DNA from: Streptomyces niger
GTDB taxonomy: Bacteria > Actinomycetota > Actinomycetes > Streptomycetales > Streptomycetaceae
Assembly (NCBI RefSeq): GCF_000718305.1
Contig: NZ_JOFQ01000028.1
Coordinates: forward strand, 13,278-77,277
Direction of reading: 5' to 3'
Length of the DNA: 64,000 bases
Part shown: positions 24,878 through 34,529 of the stretch, piece by piece
How positions within the stretch are numbered: position 1 is the stretch's first letter
How the letters are laid out: every line of letters starts with the position of its first letter
Notes under the pieces: model-generated
The model's database searches: none
What the model was told of the DNA's origin: nothing
What the model saw: only the letters and a program-made list of their open reading frames with translations
Position numbers and translations under genes: made by a program

Positions 24878-25196
24878 TTACAACGCCTGCTCGCCGTGGA
24901 CCGGCACCTTGCTGAACGGGTCCCGCTTGGCGTCCCGGGCGGGGCGGACGTAGTCGCGGCGGGGGATGGGCGAGTCCTTTCGCCACCGGCCGGCGTCCGC
25001 GATCTCCTCGTCGGTGGCGTCGGCCAGGCCCAGATCGGTGGCGCCGCCGGGGCCGGCCATCGGTGACCAGCCCGGCCGCCTTGAACCAGAGCTGCACGCG
25101 TTCGTTGACCGTGTGGCTGCGCAGATTCGCGCCGCGCTTCGTCGCCTTCTTCGCCCGCGTCTTCGAGGACGCGACGGTGCCATTCTTCAACAGGTG
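24878..25196 (-). pseudogene. frameshifted hypothetical gene remnant
   Basis: The upstream frame reads NGTVASSKTRAKKATKRGAN then SHTVNERVQLWFKAAGLVTD with good codon bias and becomes Arg-rich noise at about 25055. Another frame, with its own ATG at 25060, continues ATDLGLADATDEEIADAGRW and ends FSKVPVHGEQAL. Each half looks real only on its side of the shift, so one gene with a frameshift near 25055 is the simplest reading; two overlapping genes are possible. The 5' end is also lost. No family recognised. Confidence 0.45.
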
Positions 25197-25710
25197 GCGG
25201 AAGACGGGGCCAGCGTCATCGGTTCGAACGGTGCATCTCAGCGTGGGCGGAGCCGACGATCTGTCCGTAGCGCCGCATCAGCTGCGTCTCGGGGTATCTC
25301 CGCGCGGGCGGAGGTTAGCCGGTGACTCGCACAATGGCGCCTGCGTCACCATCGTCCCTGAGTGCGAGCGGAGGCGAGCAGTAGACATCGTGGGATTGGG
25401 CGATTGAGTGCAACCTTTGGTGCCGGCGGTCTCCGCAGCGACTCCCCCATGCCTAAACAGTGCCCACCAGGAACACGGCTACGGGATAACCGCCAGAGGG
25501 CTGGCCGTACAGCAGCGCTGTCGACGGAAGTCGTCCAAGCCGCGCGGTGGGCTCTGACGAAAGCGGCTTGGTGCCCCACGATTTCTCGGGTGCCTTCATG
25601 GCTGCCCATGGGTGCCTCAGCAGGCGCCGTCCAGCATATTGCGGTCCGCGTCAACCGTATCCTCGTCGACAATTAAGTCGTCGCCGACTGGACGTCTCGC
25701 AAGCGGTGAC
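25197..25710. other. no gene recognised
   Basis: About 500 bp without Streptomyces-like codon bias in any frame; GC is visibly lower than the flanks. Probably decayed sequence of a former element, given the frameshifted remnant on one side and the excisionase-like gene on the other. Confidence 0.45.
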
Positions 25711-25890
25711 TCAAGCGGCTTCTCGGCAATTGCTTGTGATCCAAGCGCGGACCTCCGCAGGGGAAAATCGCAGCTGTTGTCCTATGCGGAAGCTAGGGAT
25801 GCTCTCCTTGAGGTGGTTGTCGTATACCCAGGAAGCCGGCTTCCCGAGGAAGGCGGCCAGGGTCGGGACGTCCCAGAGCGGTTCATTCAT
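25711..25890 (-). CDS. excisionase/AlpA-like helix-turn-helix protein (59 aa)
   Basis: Reads MNEPLWDVPTLAAFLGKPAS, then WVYDNHLKESIPSFRIGQQL, then RFSPAEVRAWITSNCREAA: the MerR-superfamily DNA-binding fold used by recombination directionality factors (W/Y-x-V-x-x-LAxxLG, ...IPxxRIGxxLRFxPxEVxxW). ATG 25890, TGA 25713-25711. It binds DNA and would normally accompany a tyrosine integrase of an integrative element, but none is adjacent, so it is an orphan left by a lost element. Its 59 residues are close to the normal 60-70. Confidence 0.75.
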   Translation of the reverse strand: MNEPLWDVPTLAAFLGKPASWVYDNHLKESIPSFRIGQQLRFSPAEVRAWITSNCREAA

Positions 25891-26508
25891 GGTGTCTCGC
25901 TTGAGTGGGCTCGGTGATGGCTGGTCGTAATTTAGGGACCGATTACGGCCGCACCAAATGGGCGGAGTGAAGGTGAAGAAGCTGCTCTCGGCTCAGCGTT
26001 ACTGTGTACGCACTGTGAGGGACAGACAGGGCAACGGTGGCGGTCTTCACTCCGACCACAGGGGTGCGCTGTTGAACGCTGCGGCGGTTCTCCAGAGCTA
26101 CCGACGTCAGCACCGATCCAGCGCGACGGCCACGAATGGACCGGAACGGGAGGCAGCGGATGCCAGCACCAATTCAGCACGAGGCGGCTTGGGGCTCTCC
26201 ATGGAAGGAGAGCCCCAAGCCGTTGACCTGCGTGTTTGTGAAGGGTTGGGGCTTCTGTTAAGAGGCCCGCCGTCCAAATCTTTCCGTTTCCCGGTGTCCG
26301 GACCGGCTGGTTCCGGGAACGCGCACCTTCCCCGGGCGGCCGATTTCACACGTCACGCGCCGGGGTCGAACGCCTCGGTGGGCAGCCGGCGGCCCGCCCA
26401 GTGGCAGTACGCCGGCGCGTCGGCGTGGCTGCTGACCGGCCCGGCACGCCGGCGGCCCGCCCCCGCACCACCGTGCGGGAACGGGCCGCCCCGTCTCGGG
26501 CCGTGCCG
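25891..26508. other. intergenic region with one strong hairpin, no gene
   Basis: No reading frame shows convincing codon bias or motifs. The notable element is the perfect inverted repeat at 26185-26222. The right part (26280-26508) is very GC-rich and appears non-coding up to the csbD-like stop. Confidence 0.5.
26185..26222. terminator. perfect 16-bp stem, 6-nt loop hairpin
   Basis: CGGCTTGGGGCTCTCC, loop ATGGAA, then the exact reverse complement. No T-run follows, as is usual for Streptomyces terminators. It stands alone between the worn region and csbD, so it may terminate transcription from either side. Confidence 0.6.
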
Positions 26509-26712
26509 TCAGGTCTCGTCGGTCCGGTCGCGGTCCGTCAGGGAATCCTTGATCCCCTTGGCCTGGCCCTTGGTCTCGTCCACGGCGTCCTTGGCCTTGC
26601 CCTTGGTCTGGTCGGCGCGGCCCTCGCCCTTCATCCGGCGGTCGCCGGTGGCCTTGCCGGCCATCTCCTTGGCCTTGCCCTTGAGCTTGTCCATCGCGCC
26701 CTTGTCAGCCAT
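26509..26712 (-). CDS. CsbD-family stress protein
   Basis: 67 residues, MADKGAMDKLKGKAKEMAGK onward, with repeated Lys/Gly/Ala-rich helical segments (GEGRADQTKGKAKDAVDET) that define CsbD proteins, small hydrophilic general-stress proteins of unknown mechanism. GAAGGAG precedes ATG 26712. It is divergent from the SpoIIE-type phosphatase gene; in Streptomyces such genes are often under SigB-like control, but no promoter was confirmed here. Confidence 0.88.
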   Translation of the reverse strand: MADKGAMDKLKGKAKEMAGKATGDRRMKGEGRADQTKGKAKDAVDETKGQAKGIKDSLTDRDRTDET

Positions 26713-26959
26713 GCCGGCACTCCTTCGTCTCGTTCGGCGGGACGGCAACCACGCTGCCCCACCCGTTGCCGGCCCGCACCCCGGGAAGGGCCGGGCCGGT
26801 ACGGTCACCGGGCCACTGGACCGCGTCCTGCGCCGGGCGGTGACCGCCCGCTGTCCGAGGTACCCCGCACAGCCGTTTCATGCACGGCTGCCGGCCGCGT
26901 CCGCACCGGCGAGCCGGGCGCGCGGCTCTGCGGCGGGAGGGAGGCGGCAGTGTTAAAAA

Positions 26960-29728
26960 GTGGATATGGCGGGACTTCGTCGGATGGGGCAGCAGTCATG
27001 GGCGTGGCCGCGCTCCCTGCTGAACCCGCGCAGCCTCGCCGGTCAGGTCTTCATCCTCCAGGTCGTGATCGTGGTCCTCCTGGTGGTGGCCGCGGTGACC
27101 GCCCTGGCTCTCCAGGCCAAGCGGGACAGCAAGCAGGCGGCCGAGCGGCGGTCGCTGTCCGTGGCCGAGACCTTCGCGTCCTCGCCCGCCGTGGCCCGGG
27201 CGATGAAGAGCCGCGACCCGACGGCCGTGCTGCAGCCGCAGGCGGAAGCGGTGCGCAAGCAGGCCAAGGTGGACTACGTCGTCGTCTTCGACCTGGCCGG
27301 CATCCGCATCACCCACCCCGACCGCAAGCTGATCGGCAAGCACGTGGTCGGGGCCTTCGGCGCGGCCCTCGACGACGCCCGCCACGGCCGCTCGTTCACC
27401 GAGGTCATCGACGGCCCGCTCGGGCCCGCCGTGGACAGCACGGCGCCCATCAACCGCCCCGACGGCTCCCTCGTCGGCGGGGTCTCGGCCGGCATCACCC
27501 TGGAGCACGCGGAGAACACCGTGGAGCGCCAGATGCCGGTGCTGCTCGGCGCCGCCGGACTGGGCCTGGTACTGGCCGCCGGTAGCACGGGCCTGGTGAC
27601 GCGGCGGCTCCGCCGCCAGACGCACGGCCTGGGCCAGGCCGAGATGACCCGGATGTACGAACACCACGACGCGGTCCTGCACGCCGTGCGCGAAGGCGTG
27701 GTCATCCTCGGTTCCGAAGGCCGGCTGCAGCTGGTCAACGACGAGGCGCGGCGGCTGCTGGAGCTGCCCCACGACGTCGAGGGCCGGGCCGTCGACGAGG
27801 TCGGGCTGCCGGACCGGCTGGTGGAGCTGATGCGGTCCGGACGGTCGGCCACCGACGAGGTGCACCACGTGGGCAACCGTCTGCTCGCCGTCAACGTACG
27901 GTCCACCGAACGCGCCGGCGGGCCGTGCGGCAGCGTCGCCACCCTGCGCGACACCACCGAACTCGCCTCCCTCAGCGGCCGTGCCGAGATCGCCGGGGAG
28001 CGGCTGAAGCTGCTGTACGAGTCGGGCGTGCGGATCGGTACGACGCTGGACGTGGTGCGTACGGCGGAGGAGCTGGCGGAGGTGGCGGCGCCGCGGTTCG
28101 CCGACATCGTCACCGTCGACCTGCTGGAGGCGGTGGTGGCGGGCGACGAGCCCTCGGTGCACGCCGGGTGGCGGATGCGGCGGACGGCGGTCAAGGGCGG
28201 ACCGGGCGAGCCCGGCATCTATCCCATCGGCGAGCTGATCCACTTCGTGTCGACCACCCCGCAGGCGATGGCGCTGGAGAGGGGCGGGGCGGCGCTCGTG
28301 GCGGACCTGACCCGGACGGTCGACTGGTCCGACCAGGACCGGGCCCGGGGCGCCGCGCTGCTGGAGGCCGGCGTGCGCTCGTTGGTGACGGTTCCGCTGC
28401 GGGCCCGCGGCGTGGTCCTGGGCATGGTCAACTTCTGGCGGTCGGCGGACTCGCCGCCGTTCGAGGAGGAGGACCTGTCCTTCGCCGAGGAGGTCACGGC
28501 CCGCGCCGCCGTCTGCATCGACAACGCCCGCCGCTACGCCCGCGAGCACGCCATGGCCGTGACCCTCCAGCGCAGCCTGCTGCCCCGCGGCCTCCCGGAA
28601 CAGGACGCGCTGGACGTGGCCTGGCGATACCTGCCGGCCCAGGCCGGGGTGGGCGGCGACTGGTTCGACGTCATCCCGCTGCCGGGCGCCCGGGTGGCGC
28701 TGGTGGTCGGGGACGTGGTGGGGCACGGCCTGCACGCCGCAGCGACCATGGGGCGGCTGCGGACCGCGGTGCACAACTTCTCCTCGCTGGACCTGCCGGT
28801 GGACGAGCTGCTGGGTCACCTGGACGAGCTGGTCACCCGCATCGACAGCGAGGAGGACACCGGCCAGGAGCGCCGCGGCTGGGAGGGCGTCACCGGCGCG
28901 ACCTGCCTGTACGCGATCTACGACTCGGTCAGCGGGCTGTGCACGATGGCCAGGGCGGGGCACCCGGGCCCCGCGCTGGTGGGCCCCGACGGCACGGTCG
29001 GCTACCCGGAGGTGCCGCCCTCCCCGCCCCTCGGCCTGGGCGGCCACCCCTTCGAGACCACCGAGCTGCGCCTGACCGAGGGCACGGACCTGGTGCTGTT
29101 CACCGACGGCCTGGTCGAGGACCGCGGCCGGGACATCGACACCGGCTTCCGCATGCTGGGCACGGCGCTGGCGGGGGCCGCGGGGCGCGGTCCGGACGAG
29201 ATGTGCCGGGCGGCCGTCGAGGCCATGGTGCCCGAGCGCCCCTCCGACGACATCGCGCTGCTGATCGCCCGCACCTGCCTGCTCGATCCGTCGCGGGTCG
29301 CGGACTGGGCGGTGGCGCAGGACCCGGCGGAGGTGGGCCGGCTGCGCGCGGAGTGCGGCGCGAAGCTGCGCGAGTGGGGGCTGGCGGACATCGGGTTCAG
29401 CACCGAACTGATCCTCAGCGAGCTGATCACCAATGCGATCCGGTACGGTGCGTCGCCGATCCGCCTCCGGCTGCTCCGCGACCGCAGCCTGATCTGCGAG
29501 GTGGCGGACGGCAGCAGCACCGCGCCGCACCTGCGCCGGGCGACGAGCATGGACGAGGGAGGCCGCGGGCTGTTCCTGGTGGCGCACCTCGCGCAGCGGT
29601 GGGGCACCCGGTACGTCCCCGGCGGCAAGGTCATCTGGACCGAGCAGCCCCTCAACGACGCGGGCGCGGCACCGGTCGAGACGCCGGCCGACGTCCTCCT
29701 GGACCAGTTCGACGACAGCGGGTTCTGA
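26960..29728 (+). CDS. membrane sensor PP2C phosphatase (PAS-GAF-SpoIIE-HATPase)
   Basis: 922 residues. TM1 (VFILQVVIVVLLVVAAVTAL) lies near 30-50, followed by an extracellular Cache/PDC-like sensor (VDYVVVFDLAGIRITHPDRK), TM2 (LLGAAGLGLVLAAGSTGLVT) near 196-215, PAS about 235-340 (VREGVVILGSEGRLQLVNDE), GAF about 350-545, SpoIIE/PP2C about 560-780 (GGDWFDVIPLPGARVALVVG; FTDGLVEDRGRDID), and a HATPase domain about 790-905 (ELILSELITNAIRYGAS). It probably controls anti-sigma/anti-anti-sigma switching in response to an external ligand. GTG 26960 is used; ATG 26966 or 26984 are alternatives. Confidence 0.92.
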   Translation: MDMAGLRRMGQQSWAWPRSLLNPRSLAGQVFILQVVIVVLLVVAAVTALALQAKRDSKQAAERRSLSVAETFASSPAVARAMKSRDPTAVLQPQAEAVRKQAKVDYVVVFDLAGIRITHPDRKLIGKHVVGAFGAALDDARHGRSFTEVIDGPLGPAVDSTAPINRPDGSLVGGVSAGITLEHAENTVERQMPVLLGAAGLGLVLAAGSTGLVTRRLRRQTHGLGQAEMTRMYEHHDAVLHAVREGVVILGSEGRLQLVNDEARRLLELPHDVEGRAVDEVGLPDRLVELMRSGRSATDEVHHVGNRLLAVNVRSTERAGGPCGSVATLRDTTELASLSGRAEIAGERLKLLYESGVRIGTTLDVVRTAEELAEVAAPRFADIVTVDLLEAVVAGDEPSVHAGWRMRRTAVKGGPGEPGIYPIGELIHFVSTTPQAMALERGGAALVADLTRTVDWSDQDRARGAALLEAGVRSLVTVPLRARGVVLGMVNFWRSADSPPFEEEDLSFAEEVTARAAVCIDNARRYAREHAMAVTLQRSLLPRGLPEQDALDVAWRYLPAQAGVGGDWFDVIPLPGARVALVVGDVVGHGLHAAATMGRLRTAVHNFSSLDLPVDELLGHLDELVTRIDSEEDTGQERRGWEGVTGATCLYAIYDSVSGLCTMARAGHPGPALVGPDGTVGYPEVPPSPPLGLGGHPFETTELRLTEGTDLVLFTDGLVEDRGRDIDTGFRMLGTALAGAAGRGPDEMCRAAVEAMVPERPSDDIALLIARTCLLDPSRVADWAVAQDPAEVGRLRAECGAKLREWGLADIGFSTELILSELITNAIRYGASPIRLRLLRDRSLICEVADGSSTAPHLRRATSMDEGGRGLFLVAHLAQRWGTRYVPGGKVIWTEQPLNDAGAAPVETPADVLLDQFDDSGF

Positions 29729-29771
29729 ACCGACGACGGCGACTTCCGGCCCCTGCCCGGATCCCAAGTGT

Positions 29772-30632
29772 TCAGAGGTGCAGCCGGTCGCCGCCCGCCA
29801 GGATCGCGGCGGCCAGCGCCTCGGCCGGGCGGCTCGCCGGCCCGTCCGGGCGGCCGTGCACCAGGACGAAGTCGACGCCGCCGAGGTCGGGCAGGCCCGC
29901 CCGGGACCCCACGCGGACCAGGCCGGGCGGGATCATGCCGAGCGAGTGCGCCATCACCCCGAGCCCGGCGCGGGTCGCCGCGATGAGCCCGTTCAGGCTG
30001 CCGCTCGTACAGGCGATGCGCCACTCGCGGCCCTGCTCCTCCAGCGCCTGGAGCGCGCGGCCGCGGGTCAGCGCCGGCTGCGGGAAGAGCACCAGCGGCA
30101 CCGGCCGCTGCGGATCCAGCCGCAGCCGTTCGCTGCCGATCCACACCAGCTTGTCCCCCCAGATCAGCCGCCCCCGCGGGTCCTCCGGGCGCCGCTTGGC
30201 GAGCACCAGGTCCAGCCGGCCGGCCGCCAGCCGCTCGTGCAGCGTCCCCGACAGCTCGACCGTCAGCTCCAGGTCCACCTCCGGATGGTCCCGGCGGAAC
30301 CCCTCCAGCACCTCCGGCAGCCGGGTCAGCACGAAGTCCTCGGACGCGCCGAACCGCAGCCGGCCGCGCAGCCGCGTCCCGGCGAAGAAGTCCGCTGCCC
30401 GCTCGTTGGCCTCCAGGATGGTGCGCGCGAAGCCGAGCATCGCCTCGCCGTCCTCCGTCAGGTCCACCCCGTGGGTGTCCCGCGCGAACAGCCGGCGCCC
30501 GGACGCCGCCTCCAGCTTCCGCACGTGCTGGCTGACGGTCGACTGCTGCACACCGAGGCGCTGCGCGGCCTGCGTGAAGCTCAGGGTCTGCGCCACGGCG
30601 AGGAAGGTCCGCAGCTGTACGGGATCGAACAC
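29772..30632 (-). CDS. LysR-family transcriptional regulator
   Basis: 286 residues from GTG 30632 (FDPVQLRTFLAVAQTLSFTQ), where LysR proteins normally start; an ATG at 30668 would add 12 residues. The winged HTH is AAQRLGVQQSTVSQHVRKLE; the effector domain begins RLRFGASEDFVLTRLPEVLE. It is divergent from the bile-acid-symporter-type transporter, the usual arrangement for a LysR regulator and its target. Confidence 0.9.
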   Translation of the reverse strand: MFDPVQLRTFLAVAQTLSFTQAAQRLGVQQSTVSQHVRKLEAASGRRLFARDTHGVDLTEDGEAMLGFARTILEANERAADFFAGTRLRGRLRFGASEDFVLTRLPEVLEGFRRDHPEVDLELTVELSGTLHERLAAGRLDLVLAKRRPEDPRGRLIWGDKLVWIGSERLRLDPQRPVPLVLFPQPALTRGRALQALEEQGREWRIACTSGSLNGLIAATRAGLGVMAHSLGMIPPGLVRVGSRAGLPDLGGVDFVLVHGRPDGPASRPAEALAAAILAGGDRLHL

Positions 30633-30797
30633 GCTCCGAGCGTACCCCCGCCCATCACGTTCCGACATAGCAGTGACTACGGTAAGAGGGCTTCCCGATT
30701 GCCGCGATCAGGCGCACTCTGGAGAGGGCACCGTCCATGCCCCGGGGCGCGACACCGCAGCACGCCCCGGCCCGAGCCGCCGACCGATAGAGAGACC

Positions 30798-31892
30798 ATG
30801 CGCCGCCCTCAGTTGAAGATCCCCTCCTGGCTCCCCGTGGACGGATACATCCTCGCGCTCATCGGCACGGTCGTGCTGGCGGCGCTGCTGCCCGCCAGAG
30901 GCGTCGTGGCCACCGGCGCCGAGGGCGTCTCGACCGGCGCCGTGGCGCTGCTGTTCTTCCTGTACGGCGCCCGGCTGTCCACGAGTGAGGCGATGGACGG
31001 ACTGCGCCACTGGCGCCTGCACCTCACCGTCCTGGCGTTCACCTTCGCCGTCTTCCCGCTGCTCGGCCTCGCGGCCCGCGGCCTGGTGCCGTACCTGCTG
31101 ACGCCGCAGCTCTACACCGGGCTGCTCTTCCTGTGCCTGGTGCCCTCGACGATCCAGTCCTCGATCGCCTTCACCTCCATCGCGCGCGGCAACGTCGCGG
31201 CGGCGATCTGCGCGGGCTCCTTCTCCAGCCTGGTCGGCATCGTGATCACGCCGCTGCTCGCGGCGGCGCTGCTCGGCGGGGACGGCGGCGGCTTCTCCGC
31301 CGACTCGCTGCTCTCGATCGTCTTCCAGCTGCTGGTGCCGTTCCTCGCCGGCCAGCTGCTGCGCCGCTGGATCTCCGGCTTCCTGACGCGGCACAAGAAG
31401 GTGCTCGGCTACGTCGACCGCGGCTCGATCCTGCTGGTCGTCTACACCGCGTTCAGCACCGGCATGGTCCAGGGCATCTGGAGCAAGGTCTCTTTCTGGC
31501 GGCTGGCGGAGCTGGTGGCCGTCGAGGCCGTCCTGCTCGCCGTGATGCTGACGCTCACCACGTACGGCTCGCGGAAGCTGGGCTTCCCGCGCGCCGACCG
31601 CATCGCGATCACCTTCGCGGGCTCCAAGAAGAGCCTGGCGGCCGGGCTGCCCATGGCCAGCGTGCTCTTCGGCGCGCAGGCCAGCCTCGCGGTGCTGCCG
31701 CTGATGCTCTTCCACCAGATGCAGCTGATGGTGTGCGCGGTGATCGCCAAGCGGTACGCGCGGCAGGCGGAGGCCGCGGAAGCGGCGGGGGAGACAGGGG
31801 AGATGGGGGAGCCGGGGGAAGCAGCGCCGGCCGGGCAGACGGAATCCGCCGGTGCCGTGTCGGCCGCCGAGCCGGTGGGGGCCCGCCGCTAG
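30798..31892 (+). CDS. bile acid:sodium symporter family transporter (SBF-like)
   Basis: 364 residues with about nine or ten hydrophobic helices (DGYILALIGTVVLAALLPAR, GAVALLFFLYGARLS, PSTIQSSIAFTSIARGNVAA, FAGSKKSLAAGLPMASVLFG), the pattern of the BASS/SBF-like group rather than true bile-acid carriers. The cytoplasmic C-terminal tail is Glu/Ala/Gly-rich. It likely imports or exports an organic anion. ATG 30798; the LysR gene is divergent. The substrate cannot be told. Confidence 0.88.
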   Translation: MRRPQLKIPSWLPVDGYILALIGTVVLAALLPARGVVATGAEGVSTGAVALLFFLYGARLSTSEAMDGLRHWRLHLTVLAFTFAVFPLLGLAARGLVPYLLTPQLYTGLLFLCLVPSTIQSSIAFTSIARGNVAAAICAGSFSSLVGIVITPLLAAALLGGDGGGFSADSLLSIVFQLLVPFLAGQLLRRWISGFLTRHKKVLGYVDRGSILLVVYTAFSTGMVQGIWSKVSFWRLAELVAVEAVLLAVMLTLTTYGSRKLGFPRADRIAITFAGSKKSLAAGLPMASVLFGAQASLAVLPLMLFHQMQLMVCAVIAKRYARQAEAAEAAGETGEMGEPGEAAPAGQTESAGAVSAAEPVGARR

Positions 31893-31901
31893 GGTGCCTG
31901 C

Positions 31902-32471
31902 ATGACGGGCCAACACGTCCTCACCTGGGACGTCACCGCGAGCAAAGGCATCGAGACCGCGTGGGTCGACCTCGGCGAGCGGACGCTGTCCGCGCACGGC
32001 CGGGCGGTGGGCACCGTACCGGAGGCCTACTGGATCACGTACGAGCTGGCGACCGGCGAGGACTACGTGACGCGGCGGCTGCGGGTGCGCGCCGAGAGCG
32101 CGGCCGGCAGCCGCGAGCTGGACCTGCGGCGGGACGACGAGGGCCGGTGGACCGCGGGCGGTGAACCGCTCGCGGGCCTGGAGGAGGCGCTCGACTGCGA
32201 CCTCGGGCTGTGCCCGCTCACCAACACCATGCCGCTGCTGCGCCACGGGCTGCACCGCGCGCCGGGGACGCACGACTTCGTGATGGCGTGGGTGTCGGTG
32301 CCGGAGCTGGCCGTCCAGCCGTCCCGGCAGCGGTACGAGCATCTCGCACGGACGGAGGAAGGCGCCCTGGTGCGCTACTCCTCGGGCACCTTCCAGCGCG
32401 ACCTGGAGTGTGACGGGGACGGCCTGATCATCGGCTATCCGGATCTGGCGCAGCGCACCCAGACCCGCTGA
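31902..32471 (+). CDS. putative glycolipid-binding domain protein (DUF1089 type)
   Basis: 189 residues beginning MTGQHVLTWDVTASKGIETA; the strand-rich body (RRLRVRAESAAGSRELDLRR, DCDLGLCPLTNTMPLLRH) matches the family annotated as putative glycolipid-binding. No signal peptide or membrane segment. ATG lies 10 bp after the transporter stop, so the two are probably co-transcribed. Biological role unknown. Confidence 0.82.
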   Translation: MTGQHVLTWDVTASKGIETAWVDLGERTLSAHGRAVGTVPEAYWITYELATGEDYVTRRLRVRAESAAGSRELDLRRDDEGRWTAGGEPLAGLEEALDCDLGLCPLTNTMPLLRHGLHRAPGTHDFVMAWVSVPELAVQPSRQRYEHLARTEEGALVRYSSGTFQRDLECDGDGLIIGYPDLAQRTQTR

Positions 32472-32506
32472 CCGGCCGTCCCCTCCGCACCTCTCCTCGG
32501 CGTCCG

Positions 32507-34435
32507 TCAGTCCCCGCGCACCCGGTCCAGCGGCAGCCGGAGCACGACCGGCGCCGCGGCCGGCATGTTGTGCTCGCGGACCAGGGCCAGTTCACCGTCG
32601 CCGAGGGCCCGTCCGTAGACGCGTACCTCGTCCAGCGCGCCGGTGAAGAACGACCGGGAGTCCGGCTTCTGGCCGAGGTGCACCCCGAAGGTGTCGTTCC
32701 GGCTGACCGACCCCGGGACGTCGGCCACCGAGGTGGTCCGCGCCCCGTCCACCGTGAGCGTCAGCCGGCCGTCCGACCGGCGCAGTGCCAGGTGGTGCCA
32801 CCGGCCGTCGTTGGCCGCGCCGGCCGCGGTGACCTGCACGGACTTCGCGGGCCCGGCGCCGGTCAGCGCCGTGAGGTCCGCCGTCAGCCGGTCCTTGGCA
32901 GGATCGGCGCGCAACGCCACCTGTGGCGCCTTGCTGCCCACACCCCCCATCCACAGCAGCGGCTGCTCACCGCTCCTCGCCTCGTACCGGAACCAGAGGC
33001 TGCAGGTGAAGTCGCGGTCGCCGAGCGGCAGCGAGGAGCGGAACGGCAGCCGCACGGCGTCGTCCTCGCCGTCGAACGCGACTGCTTGCCCGAAGCGTCC
33101 GTCGGTGGTCCGGGCGCCGCCCAGGACCGCCGCGGGGCGGGTACCGAACCCGCGGTCCGGGGTCGTCGGGTCCGGACCGCGGCGCGGCCCGAGCCAGTCC
33201 TCGGTGAACCGCGCGAAGCGGATCTCGTCCCGCGCGTCCACCGCGCCGCCCTCGTAGAGCAGCCCGACCTCGCCGGGGGCGATGTTCGCCATGTCGGAGT
33301 AGCCGGACCAGTCCGTGGTGATCCGCGCGCCCCGGTCCACGCCCTCCCATGTGCGGCCCTCGTCGTACGAGGAACGGATGGTCATGGTGCGGCGCCGGTC
33401 GGGGTCCGCGGGCGCGGCGAACAGCAGCCGGCCCGGGCCGTCCGGTGACCGCGACGTCAGCCGCACCATCGAGCCCTGGACCATGGGGGAGTACAGATCG
33501 GGAATGGCTTCGAACGGCCGGGCGAAGGACTTGCCGCCGTCCCGGCTGACGGCCGCGGTGCGGTGGCCCAGGTCCGTGCCGTCCTGCTCCCTCCCGTTGA
33601 CGTAGACGGTGCCGTCAGCGCGCTCCACGAGCGTCATCTCGGACGGCTTCTGACGGAATGTTCCGTCCGGTGCGGTGCGCCAGGTGTCGAGCGCGCCGGT
33701 GCGCCAGCTCCGCCCGCCGTCGTCGCTGTACATGAGGGCCGCGTGGTTGGCCGTTATGCGGCCGCCCCCGTAGCTCTCGGCGTTGACGGTGTAGACGAGC
33801 CGGCCCGCGTGCCGCCCGTGGGTCAGCTGGATGCCGTGCACGGGCCCGGTCGCGTACCAGGAGTTCCACGACGGCGGCCGGAGCACGGGCGTCATGTCCT
33901 TCGGCGTCGACCAGGTGCGGCCGTCGTCGTCGCTGAGCTGCATGTGCGGTCTGCGGTCGCAGGGCACGTCGCAGTTGCCGGCGTCGGTGCGGCCCTTGTT
34001 GTAGGTCTCGGCGAGGACGACGCGCCCGGTGCGGTGGTCCACCACCGGTGCCGGGTTGCCGTGCGTGTCGCCGCCGCCCTCGTTGACGACCTGGAGCGGG
34101 CCCCAGGTGCGGCCGCCGTCGGTGGACCGTTTCATCACCAGGTCTATGTCCCCGGCGTCCCCGCAGTTGTTCACCCGGCCTTCGGCGAAGGCGAGGAGCG
34201 TGCCGCGCGGGGTCGTCACGATCGCGGGGATACGGAAGCAGGAGTACCCCTTCTCTTGCGAGGCCTTGAACAGCACCTGCTGGCTGAGGCCGCCGGGGGC
34301 GGCTTCGGTGGGGGGTTGGGCGTGCGCGGGGATCGGGGGGAGGAAGGCGATCGCCGCCGTGGCCAGCGTGGCCCACCGGCGGCGTCGCCCGGGTCTCGGG
34401 CCGGGACTGTTGTGTGCGCTCGGCTCTGACGTCAT
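32507..34435 (-). CDS. secreted exo-sialidase (GH33) with LamG-like domain
   Basis: 642 residues. A basic N-terminus (RPGRRRRWATLATAAIAFLP) and AHA-Q form a signal peptide. The catalytic propeller carries CFRIPAIV (FRIP Arg) and at least five Asp-boxes: STDGGRTW, SDDDGRTW, SDDGGRSW, SRDGGKSF, SYDEGRTW. A C-terminal concanavalin/LamG domain (FTCSLWFRYEAR, DGRWHHLALRRSDGRLTLTV) probably binds glycans. It hydrolyses terminal sialic acid outside the cell. ATG 34435. The duplicated TGGACATCCCAC upstream may be a control site. Confidence 0.93.
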   Translation of the reverse strand: MTSEPSAHNSPGPRPGRRRRWATLATAAIAFLPPIPAHAQPPTEAAPGGLSQQVLFKASQEKGYSCFRIPAIVTTPRGTLLAFAEGRVNNCGDAGDIDLVMKRSTDGGRTWGPLQVVNEGGGDTHGNPAPVVDHRTGRVVLAETYNKGRTDAGNCDVPCDRRPHMQLSDDDGRTWSTPKDMTPVLRPPSWNSWYATGPVHGIQLTHGRHAGRLVYTVNAESYGGGRITANHAALMYSDDGGRSWRTGALDTWRTAPDGTFRQKPSEMTLVERADGTVYVNGREQDGTDLGHRTAAVSRDGGKSFARPFEAIPDLYSPMVQGSMVRLTSRSPDGPGRLLFAAPADPDRRRTMTIRSSYDEGRTWEGVDRGARITTDWSGYSDMANIAPGEVGLLYEGGAVDARDEIRFARFTEDWLGPRRGPDPTTPDRGFGTRPAAVLGGARTTDGRFGQAVAFDGEDDAVRLPFRSSLPLGDRDFTCSLWFRYEARSGEQPLLWMGGVGSKAPQVALRADPAKDRLTADLTALTGAGPAKSVQVTAAGAANDGRWHHLALRRSDGRLTLTVDGARTTSVADVPGSVSRNDTFGVHLGQKPDSRSFFTGALDEVRVYGRALGDGELALVREHNMPAAAPVVLRLPLDRVRGD

Positions 34436-34529
34436 GGTCCGACCTGCCCTTCGAGAGATCGGCGAGGCATCGGCGTCTACCGCGCGGTGGGTCCCGGGGT
34501 GTCCCCGGTGGCCCGCCGGACGGGTCATC

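Noticed and set aside
26996-29767. A 923-codon minus-strand frame
   Set aside because: Exact antisense of the SpoIIE-type phosphatase, with His/Gln/Arg-rich composition and no domain.
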